64,000 nucleotides of DNA from Saccharum officinarum. Lineage: Eukaryota; Streptophyta; Magnoliopsida; Poales; Poaceae. Positions 48,067-59,697 of the stretch are shown here, piece by piece. The stretch spans positions 19,769,063-19,833,062 of the forward strand of contig CM036179.1 of assembly GCA_020631735.1 (NCBI GenBank), written 5' to 3'. Every line of letters starts with the position of its first letter. The stretch's first letter is position 1. A program made the position numbers and the translations under genes. Under the pieces are notes generated by a model. It ran no database searches, was not told the origin of the DNA, and saw only the letters and a program-made list of their open reading frames with translations.

Positions 48067-50147
48067 TCAACTCATGTTGGAGAAGTCAAGTATGTTCAAC
48101 TCATTCTTTAGCTTGTGAAATCTCTTCTCATCAAGTGGCTTGGTGAATAGATCGGCTAATTGATCTTCGGTGCCCACACTCTCAATGGCAATGTCACCCT
48201 TTTGTTGATGATCTCTAATGAAATGATGACGAACATCAATATGCTTTGTTCTTTGATGTTGAACCGGATTGTTGGTTAGCTTCACGGCACTTTCATTGTC
48301 ACATAGCAATGGCACATTCTTGAAATTGATTCCAAAATCCTTCAATGTTGCCTTCATCCACAAGATTTGTGCACAACAACTACCCGCGGCGATGTATTCG
48401 GCTTCGGCGGTAGATAGTGCAATACTATTTTGCTTCTTGGATGACCATGAGACAAGTGATCTTCCCAACAATTGACATGTCCCGGAAGTGCTCTTTCTTT
48501 CCACTTTGTCACCGGCATAGTCGGAATCCGAATATCCAACTAGCTCAAAGCTTGCACCTTTGGGATACCATAATCCAACATCTTGTGTATGCTTTAGGTA
48601 CCTCAATATTCTCTTTGTTGCTTTCAAATGACTTTCTCTTGGTGAGGCTTGAAATCTTGCACACATACATACACTAAACATCACATCGGGCCTTGATGCC
48701 GTCACATAGAGTAGGCTACCAATCATCGATCTATATAGCTTTTGATCCACCATGTTGCCACTCTTGTCACTATCCAAACTTCCACTAGTGCCCATTGGGT
48801 TGTAATACTCTTTGCATCTTCATTCCAAACTTCTTGATCATATCTTTGATGTACTTGGTTTGGCTTACAAATGTTCCTTCCTTCATTTGTTTGATTTGAA
48901 GTCCAAGAAAGAAACTGAGTTCACCAATCATTGACATTTCAAATTCCTTTGCCATTATTTTCCCAAACTCATCACAATAATCTTGATTGGTTGAACCGAA
49001 TATGATATCATCAACATATATTTGCAACACAAACAAGTTTTTCTCAATCTTCTTGGTGAATAGTGTTGTATCAACTTTGCCCATGACAAATCCTTTGGAT
49101 AGCAAGAAGTCCCTCAATCTTTCATACCATGCTCTAGGTGCTTGCTTCAATCCATACAAAGCCTTCCTTAACTTGTATACATGGTTGGGTTTCTTGTCAT
49201 CTTCAAAACCGGGAGGTTGCTCCACATAGACCTCCTCTTGAATGTACCCATTGAGAAATGCACTCTTTACATCCATTTGATATAGCTTGATATTGTGAGC
49301 ACAAGCATAGGCAAGTAAGATCCTAATTGCTTCCAATCTTGCAACCGGGGCATATGTTTCACCAAAGTCAAGACCCTCAATTTGTGTGTAACCTTGAGCC
49401 ACTAGTCTTGCTTTGTTCCTTACTACTACCCCATCTTGATCTTGCTTGTTGCGAAAGACCCATCTTGTTCCAATGACATTGTGATCCTTAGGCCTTTCAA
49501 CTAGTTCCCATACTTCATTTCTCTTGAAGTTGTTGAGCTCTTCATGCATTGCATTTACCCAATCCGGATCTCTCAATGCTCTATCAATGTCCTTGGGTTC
49601 TTCCATTGACACAAAAGATGAGTGAGCACAAAACGATGCCAATCTTGATCTAGTTTGAACTCCTCTTTGTATGTCACCAATGATGGAATCCAATGGATGG
49701 TCTCTTGCAATGTTAGTTGGTTGAAGCACTTGGACTTGATTGCTTGGATGTTGATGTTGATCATGAGTTGGAGATGATGAACTAGCCACTTGTTGATCTT
49801 GTTGCACTTGAGATGATGTACTAGCTTGATTTTGCAATAGAGAACCACTAGCTTGAGTGATTGGACTTTGGAGCACTTGATCTTTGTTGTCATCTACATT
49901 AATAACTTGCTTTGGTCTAATATCACCAATATCCATTTCTTTCATAGCATTACTCAATTGAGTTCCTCTCACATCATCCAAGTTATCTTCTTCATCTTGA
50001 GAGCCATTTGTTTCATCAAACTCAACATCATGCACTTCTTCAAGTAAACCACTAGCCAAATTCCAAACTCTATAAGCTTTGCTAGTAGTTGAGTAACCAA
50101 GTAGAAATCCTTCATCACATTTCTTCTCAAACTTGCTCAATCTAGTG
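48067..50147 (-). pseudogene. pol: Ty1/copia pol of element B: RT and RNase H only, 5' deleted
   Basis: On the minus strand, from a segment after the integrase core ([14 protein letters not shown]) through RT with YVDD (49007-49018) to the end of RNase H, with its stop at 48067-48069. Gag, protease and the integrase core are gone. Small indels near 48790-48830 break the frame between RT and RNase H. Within RNase H the frame is intact through the site where element A has a stop. The upstream end is fused at about 50148 to the middle of an LTR, so an apparent 501-codon frame (start 50290) begins in LTR sequence. That start lies upstream of the TATA-like box and is unlikely to be used. Confidence 0.88.
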
Positions 50148-51275
50148 CTCACAGTGCTCACAAGTATGTCAAATGTTCGAGAGAGAGAGCCTTGAGCCGT
50201 CCAACGAGTATTTATAGACGTACCCCTTCGAATATAGCCGTTAGAAACTTTAAACAGCTGAAATCGCGTTGACCGGACGCGCTGGTCCAACTGACCGGAC
50301 GCGCCGGTCGCGCAACGGCTAGTTTCGCAACACTGACCGGACGCGCCGGTCGCGCAACGGTACTTTTTGAAACACTGACCGGACGCGCCGGTCGCAACGA
50401 CCGGACGCGCTGGTCACGACCGGACGCGCCGGTCCCGTGACTGACCGGACGCGCCGGTCAGCACTGAGTCGCACAAAACGAACCAGTGACCGAACGCGCT
50501 GAAGAACTGACCGGACGCCACAGTACCCGCGTCCGGTCGGAGTCCAGTAAGCTCCCTGGACGACCGGACGCGTCCGGTCGCCTATGACCGGACGCGCCTC
50601 GCGTCCGATCAGACAACTGAAAAACGCGCAGACACTGGACACTGACCGGACGCGTCCGGTCACACCGTGACCGCGTCCGGTGCAGCGTCCGGTCACCATT
50701 GTGACCTCCGTTCGCTTCCGTTTCTTTTTCTGACTTCTGGCGTAGTGGAAAATAGGCATTTCATATCCCCGAAATCGCCTGAATCCCGCGCTCGCACGCT
50801 CGGCGGGAGGGAGAGAAGACCCCAAACCCTCTCTACCGCTCAAACTCCAACGCCGTCGTAAATGTGCTAACATCACCAAGTGATCACGTCATGTGTGAGT
50901 GTGTTAGCATTTTCACAATCATTTTTCGAGGCGATATTAGTTCTATCCAAATGCATATGATCATGAAATGCACATCTAGAGGCACTTAGGAGTTCAATAG
51001 CCGCGTCATTCCCCTCTTTATAGTACGGCTATCTATCCTATAATGTAACCACACCCACTAGGTGTCTTGGTTACTAAAACACAACCCTTAAGCATATACC
51101 TTTGCCTTGATCACATAGGGTTGCGTCCAAATCCAAGTGTGGCCATTATGATCACCATGTCCATCTTGCCACCAACCTTGGAATGTGCTAATCCTCATAT
51201 GCTACATACAACTTAGGCATAGGATTAGTACTTAGGTATTGTCACTAATTACCAACACCAAACATAGGACTTTTA
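50148..51275 (-). repeat. 5' LTR of element B, truncated
   Basis: Matches 45774-46889 (U3, palindromic array, TATA-like box at 50209-50216) and ends gactttta, a c-to-t change from the usual ca end. It lacks the U5 side. At the junction, agtgctcac occurs twice in a row; agtgc is shared by both parent sequences. Confidence 0.85.
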
Positions 51276-52075
51276 AGGTCCCCTTGAAATTTCTCTCGAA
51301 CACCCTCACGAGATCGTCCCAGTCGTGGATCTGCCGAGGTGGGAGATCCTCGAGCCAAGCTCGGGCGGTGTTGGAGAGGAACAGGGGGAGTTGTCGAATG
51401 ATGACCCGGTCATCGGTGGCCCCGCCCAACTGACACGCCAAGCGGAAATCGGCGAGCCAAAGCTCGGGTTTGGTTTCGCCATTGTACTTGGTGAGACTCG
51501 TGGGGGGGCGGAACCGAGCCGGGGGCACCGTCTCACGGATTGCCTTACTGAAGACTCGAGGACCCGGGGGCTCAGGTGAAGGGCTACGATCTTCCGAGTT
51601 GTTGTAGCGTCCGCCCCTGTGGACGTTGTAGCCTCGAGCCACACCGTCACCATGCTTGCGCGTGCGGCGCTCGACGATGTTGCCACGGGTGTCTCGAGGC
51701 TCGTGGTCGTTGCCAGTGGGCTCAGGGGCCGGTGCTACCCGGTTTCGCCGGGCAGGCTCGGGGTAAACCGAGGCTTCTCTCTCCTATCGGGAAGGCTCGA
51801 TGATCCGCTCCGAGGCTGCCTCGCGTCGCCTCGAGGCAGAGCTCTCGGCCTGCTGCATGGCGGCAGTCTCGAGGAGTTCTCGGATTTCATCTCGAGCCCG
51901 ACGGGCGTCGGGGTTTGATGGCTCGGGCATGTTGCGGAGGAGCATGGCGGCGGCAACGACGTTTTGGCTGGCTCGGGCGAAAACCGGGGGGTCGACCACC
52001 CGGTCCTCGTCGATGAGACGGTTGATGTCGCGAGCTCTCTCGCGAGCTCTCCCGCCAAGTGCGTGTTCCGCACGC
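51276..52075 (-). pseudogene. gag: Ty3/gypsy gag fragment, Tat-like lineage, 3' part
   Basis: On the minus strand: RDINRLIDEDR, VDPPVFARASQNVVAAAMLL, EIRELLETAAMQQAESSASRRR; then, after a stop and frame change near 51784, MARGYNVHRGGRYNN, TKYNGETKPELWLADFRLAC, ARAWLEDLP and FERNFKG. This is the Gag of grass Tat/Ogre-type Ty3/gypsy elements as I recognise it. It ends abruptly at 51276 where the compound Sirevirus starts, and it is interrupted at 52075 by the element at 52076-63151, beyond which it resumes at 63152-63418. Confidence 0.8.
52071..52075. repeat. Target-site duplication CACGC (left)
   Basis: It matches 63152-63156 exactly and brackets the complete Sirevirus. Confidence 0.93.
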
Positions 52076-54364
52076 TGAAAGTCCCTAGTTTGGTTTTGGC
52101 TAATTGATGAAACCGAGGACTAACCTTTGTATCTAAGTGGATGATTTAGATAAAGGTGGTCATTGCATATGAGACATGACATTGACTCATGTGACCAAGA
52201 TGATGAAGACCAAGATGAGGCTTGGCTCGATGGACCGGTTGTGAAGGTGAAGGGCAAGTCGAGGCTTCGAAGCGAAGGACCATGCGATGGTGAAGCTTGA
52301 GCAAGACTTAGCGCCGATGGACCGATGCAACGGTGAAGAGCAAGTGAAGTCAAGGTCGATGGATCAAGACGGTCATGTGATGATATGAAGTGGATCATAT
52401 CATTTGGAGGAACAAAATGGGCTCAAGGCAAAGGTATAACCATAGGGCCATTTTGTTTTACACTCAAGACACCATAGAGGGTGTGAGTGGTTTAGGATCG
52501 ATAGCCGAACTATTAAGAGGGGAAGTCTTATCGGTTATTCGATACACGGGTGCCACTAGGTGAATTCATGAAGTGCATTGCATGTAGGGCCTAGTGAGCT
52601 AATTGGAAAACCTTTGAAAATGATTGAGAAAATGCTAACACACAAGCACATGGAGATGTACACTTGATGGTGTTGGCACATTTGCAAAGGTGGCGTTAGT
52701 CACGCTGTGGTTTGCGGGTAGAGAGGGGTTTGGGTTCCTCTCTCCCTCCCGCCGAGCGTGCGAGCGCGGGATTCAGGCGATTTCGGGGAAATGAAATGCC
52801 TATTTTCCTCTACGCCGAAAGTCGGAAAAGAAACGGAGGCGAACGGGGTCACTGAGGTGACCGGACGCTGCACCGGACGCGGTCACGGTGTGACCGGACG
52901 CGTCCGGTCAGTACAGCGCGGTTTCAGGCGCGCGGGTGCTAGGGTTTGCAACCGGCGCGTCCGGTCACTCGCGGGACCGGAGCGTCCGGTCATGCACCCA
53001 GAAGGAACTGAGGTTCACAGAGGACGATCGGACGCGGGGCGCGTCCGGTCACACATGATCGGACGCGTCCGATCGTTGAAGGAGCTTACTGGACTCACAC
53101 CGGACGCGGGCACTGTCGCGTCCGGTCATTGCGAAGAGCGCGTCCGGTCGTTGTTTCGCGGGCGCATGCTGTGTGACCGGCGCGTCCGGTCGTTCGAAGC
53201 AGCGCGTCCGGTCGATGGTTTGACCGTTGAGGGTCAGTGACCGTTGGAGGATCGGACGCGGTGGAGCGCGTCCGGTCGTTTTGAGAGGCGCGTCCGATCA
53301 TAGGGTTTGACCGTTGGCGTAGTGACCGTTGGGGCATCGGACGCGGTGAGCGCGTCCGGTCAGTTATGACCGGAGCGTCCGGTCATCCCGACAGAACCCA
53401 GTGAAGGGGTATAACGGCTCTATTTGGATGGGATGCTTATAAATACTCGTTGGTCGGCCCTTGGGGAGGTAACCAGTGATTTCTAACATTCTTGTACATC
53501 CTTTGAGCTAGAGCATCTCCTCCCACTCATCTCTCTTGCTTGATTGCAAATCAAAAGTGAGATTGAGTGATCCCAAAGTGCATTGCATAGCTTGAGGGCA
53601 TCTAGTGGCACTTGTGGGTGGTTTAGCCGGTGGATTTCTTGTTACTCTTGGAGAGTACCGCTCCTAGCCGGCTTGGAGATTGTTGGAGGCGTTGGCAAGA
53701 GAAGGTGATTGTTCTTGGCCACCTCCGGTTGTTTGTAAGAGGTTCTTGTGCTTTCCTCGGCGGGACGCTAAAAGCAACTCTATTACATTGCGCGTGTCAT
53801 TGAGTTACCTCACTTGAGAGTGGTGTCTTGCGGTGCCTTGCGGGGCGTGCCTTGAGGGGCAAGTGACTTGAGGGTCACACCGAGGAACCATCTAAGTGTT
53901 GGTCGACACAACCGGTGACGTAGCTTGTCGGTGCACAAGTGAACACCGGGTGAACAAAAATATTGTGTCTCTTGTCTCCCGGTGATTGGTCTACATATTG
54001 TGTTGTTGTCAATATTAATTGATTGTATATCATCTTGGTGATTGGCAACATCTTCACTCCACCGTCGGTATAAGATTCACAATCCTATCTCTTGCACTTA
54101 TCTTTACTAGATTATCTTGTGTTGCTCTAGTAGTAGCTTGGCTAGTAGTGTGTTAGCTTGTTCTCTAGTGTAAAATTAGTGACATAGCTCTTGTGTGAAC
54201 TAGAGATCATAATCTACTAGACTTGTGGATAGGAGGCTTGCATCACAACCTTTGGCTAAGCAAAACTCGCTTTACGCCGTTTGTTATTCTAACAAGTTTG
54301 CTTAGTGGTGCTTGTAGAATTTTTATAGGCTATTCACCCCCCTCTAGCCATCTAGGACCTTACA
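52076..54364 (+). repeat. 5' LTR of the complete Sirevirus
   Basis: 2289 bp, tgaaagtccc...ccttaca. U3 contains a segment (about 52200-52420) matching the U3 of the gag-only element, a conserved block (52741-52850), and at least 15 CCGGACGC half-sites (52855-53395), including the perfect palindromes gaccggacgcgtccggtc near 52892 and gatcggacgcgtccgatc at 53057-53074. Confidence 0.93.
53438..53445 (+). promoter_or_regulatory. LTR TATA box
   Basis: Tataaata, 20-30 bases after aacggctctatttgg, a pair of motifs shared with the gag-only LTR. It sits directly after the palindromic array. The likely start site is about 25-35 bases downstream. The 3' LTR has the same box at 62230-62237. Confidence 0.65.
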
Positions 54365-54366
54365 AG

Positions 54367-54379
54367 TGGTATCGGAGCC
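54367..54379 (+). promoter_or_regulatory. Primer binding site
   Basis: Tggtatcggagcc, two bases after the 5' LTR, complementary to initiator Met tRNA with one G that can wobble. Confidence 0.88.
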
Positions 54380-54424
54380 GTGGTCACCGTTTTAATCAAG
54401 GCTTAACATCCTTCGGTGTGAAAA

Positions 54425-56487
54425 ATGGCTCAAATTGTGTTCAATCATGTTGGGGGCAAGCCACCGTTCTTTGATGGTGTTAGTTCTTTTGCTCATTGGA
54501 AGAGAAAGATGACAATGTACCTTGGTTCTATTCATGAGAGAGTATTGCAAGTCACCGAGAATGATTTTGCTATCATTGATCCTAATCATCTCACCGATGA
54601 AGATAGAGCAAATAGAACATGCAATAGAATGGCTCTCAATACACTCTATAATGGTATTGACACAAAAGTGTTTGAGGGCATCAAAGATTTGGAATTGGCT
54701 AGTGAAGTATGGACAAGGTTGAGTGAGACATATGAAGGCACTAAGGTTGTGAAGAGTGCCAAGCTATATGGGCTCAAGAGTGAGTTTGAGAACTTCAAGA
54801 AAAAGGATGATGAAACAATCATTGAAATGTTTCATAGATTGCAAGTGATAGTCAATGATCTCAAGAGCTTAGGGCACAAGACTCAAGATCAAGATTTTTG
54901 TCACAAGTTCTTATTGAGCTTACCTAGAAGATTCAAGATGTTGATCATGATGTTGCAAAGAGATGGGCTTGAAGCAATGAAGCCTAATGATTTGCTTGGT
55001 GAAGTATTAACCTATGACAAATATGATCAAGATGTTGATGACAAGGAGAAGGTGGAAGATGAAAAGAAGAAGAAGACCGTGGCGTTCAAGGCCATCTCCT
55101 CCAAGGGCAAAGCTACCATCATTGAAGAAGAAGACAATAGTGAAGATGAAGATTATGAAATTGATGATGAGGCATTTGCTTTTGTAGTCAAGAAAATGGG
55201 TCACATGTTCATTAAGAGAAGAGGCTTCAAAAAGAGAAATGACAACTTCAAGAGCAATGAGCAACAAAGGAGGTGCTTCAATTGTGATAGCACCGAACAT
55301 CTTCAAGCCGAATGTCCCTATGATAAGAAGAAGAACAACAAGAGGGGCAAGTTTGAGAAGAAAAAGAAAGAAGCCAAGATAACATTCAAGAAAGGCAAGA
55401 ATGGAGTCTATGTGGCCACTTGGGAAAGTGATGATGATGATGAAGAAGAAGAATCATCCAACAAGGCTTTTGCTTCCATTGCTATCAACAAGAAGCCATC
55501 ACTATTTGATTCATCCTCTTCATGCTTCATGGCCAAAGAAGCTAAGGTATTATATGATGAAAGTGATGATGAAAGTGAAATGGAATATGTTCATGATAGT
55601 GATAATGATAAATATGATAATGAAAATGATGATGATGATGAACCAACTAAAGAACAACTATATGACTTGTTGCAACAAACTAGAGACATAGCTATTGCCA
55701 AGAACAAGGAGTGCAAGAAGCTTTCAATGAAAGTAGCAATACTTGAGAAAGTTCTTGGTGAGCTTAAGACCACTCATGAGAGTCTAGTGGAAGACCATGA
55801 GGATCTTGGTAAGGCTCATTCCAAGCTTGAAAAGGCTCACTCATTGCTACTTGAGCAACAAGAAAAGAAGGAGGTTGTTGTATCATGTGATATAGGTGTT
55901 ACATGTGATATAATTGATGAATCCTTTAATGAACCTATCATCATGTCAAATACTAACCCTTCTTGTAGCTCTTCATCCACCACCACCAACTCTACCTCTA
56001 CTACTAGTGATGGTTTCACTTGTGATGCCTCACTAATGGTTGAGAATGAGACTCTCAAGAGAGAGGTGGATGAGCTCACTCACGCCCTAGGCAAGGCCTA
56101 TGGTGGTGAGGCCCGCTTGCTTAAGTGCTTGGGTAGCCAAAGGTTCTCTCTTAACAAAGAGGGATTGGGCTACACCCCCAAGAAAGGCAAGTCGGCCTTT
56201 GCAACTCCAAAGCCTAGCTTTGTGAAGGCAATGGTCGGTTTTGCAATAGATGCAAGCAAGTTGGGCACCTAGAGCATAATTGCAATAAAAAGAACCAAAG
56301 CAAGAACCTTGTTAATGCTATACCTTTTGATTCTTGCTATGTGCTTACCAAGGGTGTGAAGGGTGTGCAAGCTAAGTTTGTTGGTACACCAATTGTGGGC
56401 CCAAAGAAGAAGGCTATTTGGGTACCAAAGAGCTTAGTTACTAACCTACAAGGACCCAAGCAAAAATGGGTACCTAAGCTTCATTGA
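54425..56487 (+). pseudogene. gag: Sirevirus gag, one 1-base frameshift near the C-terminus
   Basis: The ATG at 54425 lies 45 bp after the primer binding site and gives 615 open codons: a copia Gag domain (MAQIVFNHVGGKPPFFDG start), a CCHC knuckle at residues 284-297 (55274-55315), a long acidic stretch, probable coiled coil (about 425-480) and a Ser/Thr-rich segment. A single base is missing near 56228. In the shifted frame a second CCHC (CNRCKQVGHLEHNC) and a tail ending VTNLQGPKQKWVPKLH follow, with a stop at 56485-56487. Gag forms the particle and binds RNA. The lesion removes the second knuckle from the main frame; it could be a sequencing error because it is a lone 1-base loss. Confidence 0.9.
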
Positions 56488-56498
56488 TTTGCTTGTAG

Positions 56499-59400
56499 GT
56501 CAATTACAAAGCCGGAGGAAGGCATTGGATTATTGATAGTGGGTGCACTCAACACATGACCGGTACATCAAGAATGTTTGATTCATTCAATGACAATGAT
56601 AGTGGTGTTGATTCTATCACATTTGGCAATAACAAGAAAGGCAAGGTTATTGGCTTGGGCAAGATTGCAATATCAAATGACATGAGTATCTCAAATGTGT
56701 TGCTAGTTGAAAGTTTGGATTTCAATCTTCTATCCGTGGCACAAATATGTGATCTAGGCTACAAATGCATCTTTGGGGTTGATGATGTGGAAGTTATTAG
56801 TGTGGATGGTTCAAATGTGGCATTCAAGGGCTTTAGATATGAGAATCTCTACCTAGTTGACTTCAATGCTAGAGAAACTTCTTTGACAACTTGCTTAGTC
56901 TCCAAATCAAGCATGGGTTGGCTTTGGCATAGAAGGCTTGGTCATGTTGGCATGAAACAATTGAAGAAGCTTACAACTCACAATCTTGTCAATGGTTTGA
57001 AAGATGTTGAATTTGAGAAGAATAAGCTTTGTAGTGCATGTCAAGCCGGGAAGCAAGTTGGAAGCTCACATCCAAAGAAGAGTACAATGAGCACATGCAA
57101 AGCATTTGAGTTGATGCACATGGATCTATTTGGACCAACAACATATACAAGCATAGGCGGCAACAAGTATGGCTTTGTCATAGTGGATGACTTCACAAGA
57201 TTCACATGGGTATTCTTTCTTAGTGACAAAAGTGAAGTGTTTGACACCTTCAAGACATTTCTCACTAGAGTTCACAATGAGTTTGAGATTAGAATCAAGA
57301 AAGTGAGAAGTGACAATGGAAGTGAGTTCAAGAATACAAGAATTGAAGAACTTTGTGATCATTATGGTATTGGACATCAATTCTCGGCCAAGTACACTCC
57401 ACAATCAAATGGCCTAGTTGAGAGGAAGAATAGAACATTGCTTGATATGGCTAGATCAATGCTTCATGAGTACAATGTGAGTCAATCATTTTGGGATGAA
57501 GCAATCAATACCGCTTGCTACTACATCAATAGACTATATTGTCATCCATTGCTAGAGAAGACCCCATATGAGCTACTTCATGGAAGAAAGCCCAATATTT
57601 CTTACTTTAGGGTGTTTGGTTGCAAATGCTATATCTTGAAGAAGGGCACTAGATTGGGGAAGTTTGACAAAAGATGTGATGAGGGGTTCCTACTTGGTTA
57701 TTCAACTACAAGCAAAGCTTATAGAGTTTGGAACAACTCAAGTGGCATTCTAGAAGAAGTCCATGATGTGCAATTTGATGAAACCAATGGGTCACAAGAT
57801 GAAGAAGAGAATCTAGATGATGTTAGTGGAACTCTATTGGTGGAAGCAATGAAGAACATGGACATTGGGGACATTAGAGCAAAGCAAGTTATTGATATTC
57901 AAGATGATGATAAAGATCAAGTGCTCAATTCTCCATTCAAGCTAGCTAGTGACTCTCAAGTGCAAGTCAAGGTGCTAGTTCATCTCATCAAGATACATCA
58001 AGTGATCAACCAAGCTCAAGCAATCAAGTGCAAGTACTCCAACCACAACATGTTGCAAGAGATCACCCCATTAATAGTGTTATTGGTGATATTAGAAGTG
58101 GTGTGCAAACAAGATCAAGATTGACTATGTTTTGTGAGCATGCATCATTTGTGTCAACCATAGAACCAAAGAAGATAGAAGAAGCTTTGAGGGATGCCGA
58201 TTGGATCATGGCTATGCAAGAAGAGCTTAACAATTTCACAAGAAATGATGTTTGGGAATTGGTAGAAAGGCCAAATGACTACAATGTGATTGGAACCAAG
58301 TGGGTGTTCAAAAACAAGCAAGATCAAGATGGCATTGTAGTGAGAAACAAAGCAAGACTAGTTGCTCAAGGTTACACTCAAGTTGAAGGTCTTGACTATG
58401 ATGAGACATATGCTCCCGTGGCAAGATTGGAGGCAATAAGGATTCTATTGGCTTATGCTTGTGCACACAATATCAAACTATATCAAATGGATGTCAAAAG
58501 TGCATTTCTCAATGGGATCATCAATGAGTTAGTATTTGTTGAGCAACCGCCCGGATTTGAAGATGACAAGAAACCCAACCATGTCTACAAGTTGAAGAAG
58601 GCTTTATATGGCTTAAAGCAAGCACCTAGAGCATGGTATGAGAGGCTAAGGATTTCCTTCTCTCTAAGGGATTCAAAATGGGCAAGGTTGATACTACTCT
58701 ATTCACCAAGAAGATTGGAAATGATCTATTCATAGTGCAAATATATGTTGATGACATCATCTTTGGATCAACCAATCAAGCTTATTGTGAAGAATTTGGT
58801 GCTATGATGGCCAAAGAGTTTGAAATGTCTATGATTGGTGAACTTAGCTACTTCCTTGGTCTCCAAGTCAAGCAATTGAAGAATGGGACATTTGTGAGTC
58901 AAGGGAAATACATAAGGGACATGTTGAAGAAGTTTGGAATGCAAGATGCAAAGCCAATTTCAACTCCAATGGGTACAAATGGAAATTTGGATAGTGATCT
59001 TGATGGCAAAATGGTGAATCAAAAGGAATATCGGTCTTTGATTGGAAGTCTACTCTATGTCACCGCATCAAGGCCGGATGTCATGTTTAGTGTTTGCATG
59101 TGTGCTAGATATCAAGCCTCACCTAGAGAAAGTCATCTCACGGCCGCAAAGAGAATATTGAGGTACTTGAAGCAAACAAGAGATGTTGGACTATGGTATC
59201 CCAAGGGGTCAAAGTTTGAATTGATTGGATATTCGGACTCCGACTATGGGGGTTGCAAGATCAATAGAAAGAGCACAAGTGGCACATGTCAATTACTTGG
59301 AAGATCACTTGTGTCATGGTCCTCAAAGAAACAAAATAGTGTGGCAATCTCTACCGCCGAAGCCGAATATGTGAGTGCGGGGAGTTGTTGTGCACAATTG

Positions 59401-59697
59401 CTATGGATGAAATCAACTTTGAAGGATTATGGCCTCAACTTCAAGAATGTGCCGTTGCTATGTGATAATGAGAGTGCAATCAAGATGATACAAAACCCGG
59501 TTCAACATGGAAGAACAAAGCATATTGACATAAGACATCATTTCATTAGAGATCATCAACAAAAGGGAGATATTGCCATTGAAAGTGTTGGCACCGATGA
59601 TCAACTTGCCGATATTCTCACTAAGCCACTTGATGAAAAGAGGTTTTGCAAGCTAAGGAATGAATTGAACATTCTTGATTTCTCAAACATGAGTTGA
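56499..59697 (+). pseudogene. pol: Sirevirus pol: protease, integrase, RT, RNase H, two 1-base frameshifts
   Basis: Open from a GTC codon just after TAG (56496-56498). Aspartic protease with DSG at 56535-56543; GAG-pre-integrase WLWHRRLGHVG (about 56920) with CSAC; integrase DDE set MDLFGP (Asp 57122-57124), SDNGSEF (about 57310) and NGLVERK (about 57415); RT from about 58200 with YVDD at 58744-58755; RNase H with SDSDYGG and STAEAEY (about 59230-59370); stop at 59695-59697. Frame changes occur near 57955 (linker between integrase and RT) and near 58651 (one base missing inside RT). It makes cDNA and integrates it. It is followed by about 1.2 kb of 3' non-coding sequence. All catalytic motifs are present; only the two indels stand against function. 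Confidence 0.93.

Larger units (their letters stand above)
37317..51275 (-). mobile_element. Compound Sirevirus: two copia elements sharing a central LTR
   Basis: The order on the plus strand is partial LTR (37317-38429), complete interior of element A (38430-44950), complete LTR (44951-46889), partial interior of element B (46890-50147) and partial LTR (50148-51275). Both interiors are in minus orientation. The central LTR serves as the 5' LTR of A and is directly followed by the polypurine tract of B. This is the structure expected from unequal recombination between LTRs, with a later deletion in B. It is bordered on the right by Tat-like gypsy gag. The left border is degenerate and no target duplication can be paired. 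Confidence 0.85.

Noticed and set aside
48785..50290. A 501-codon ORF as a new chimeric gene
   Set aside because: Its first ~45 codons are LTR sequence joined by a deletion, and the ATG is upstream of the LTR TATA-like box. The remainder is ordinary copia RT.
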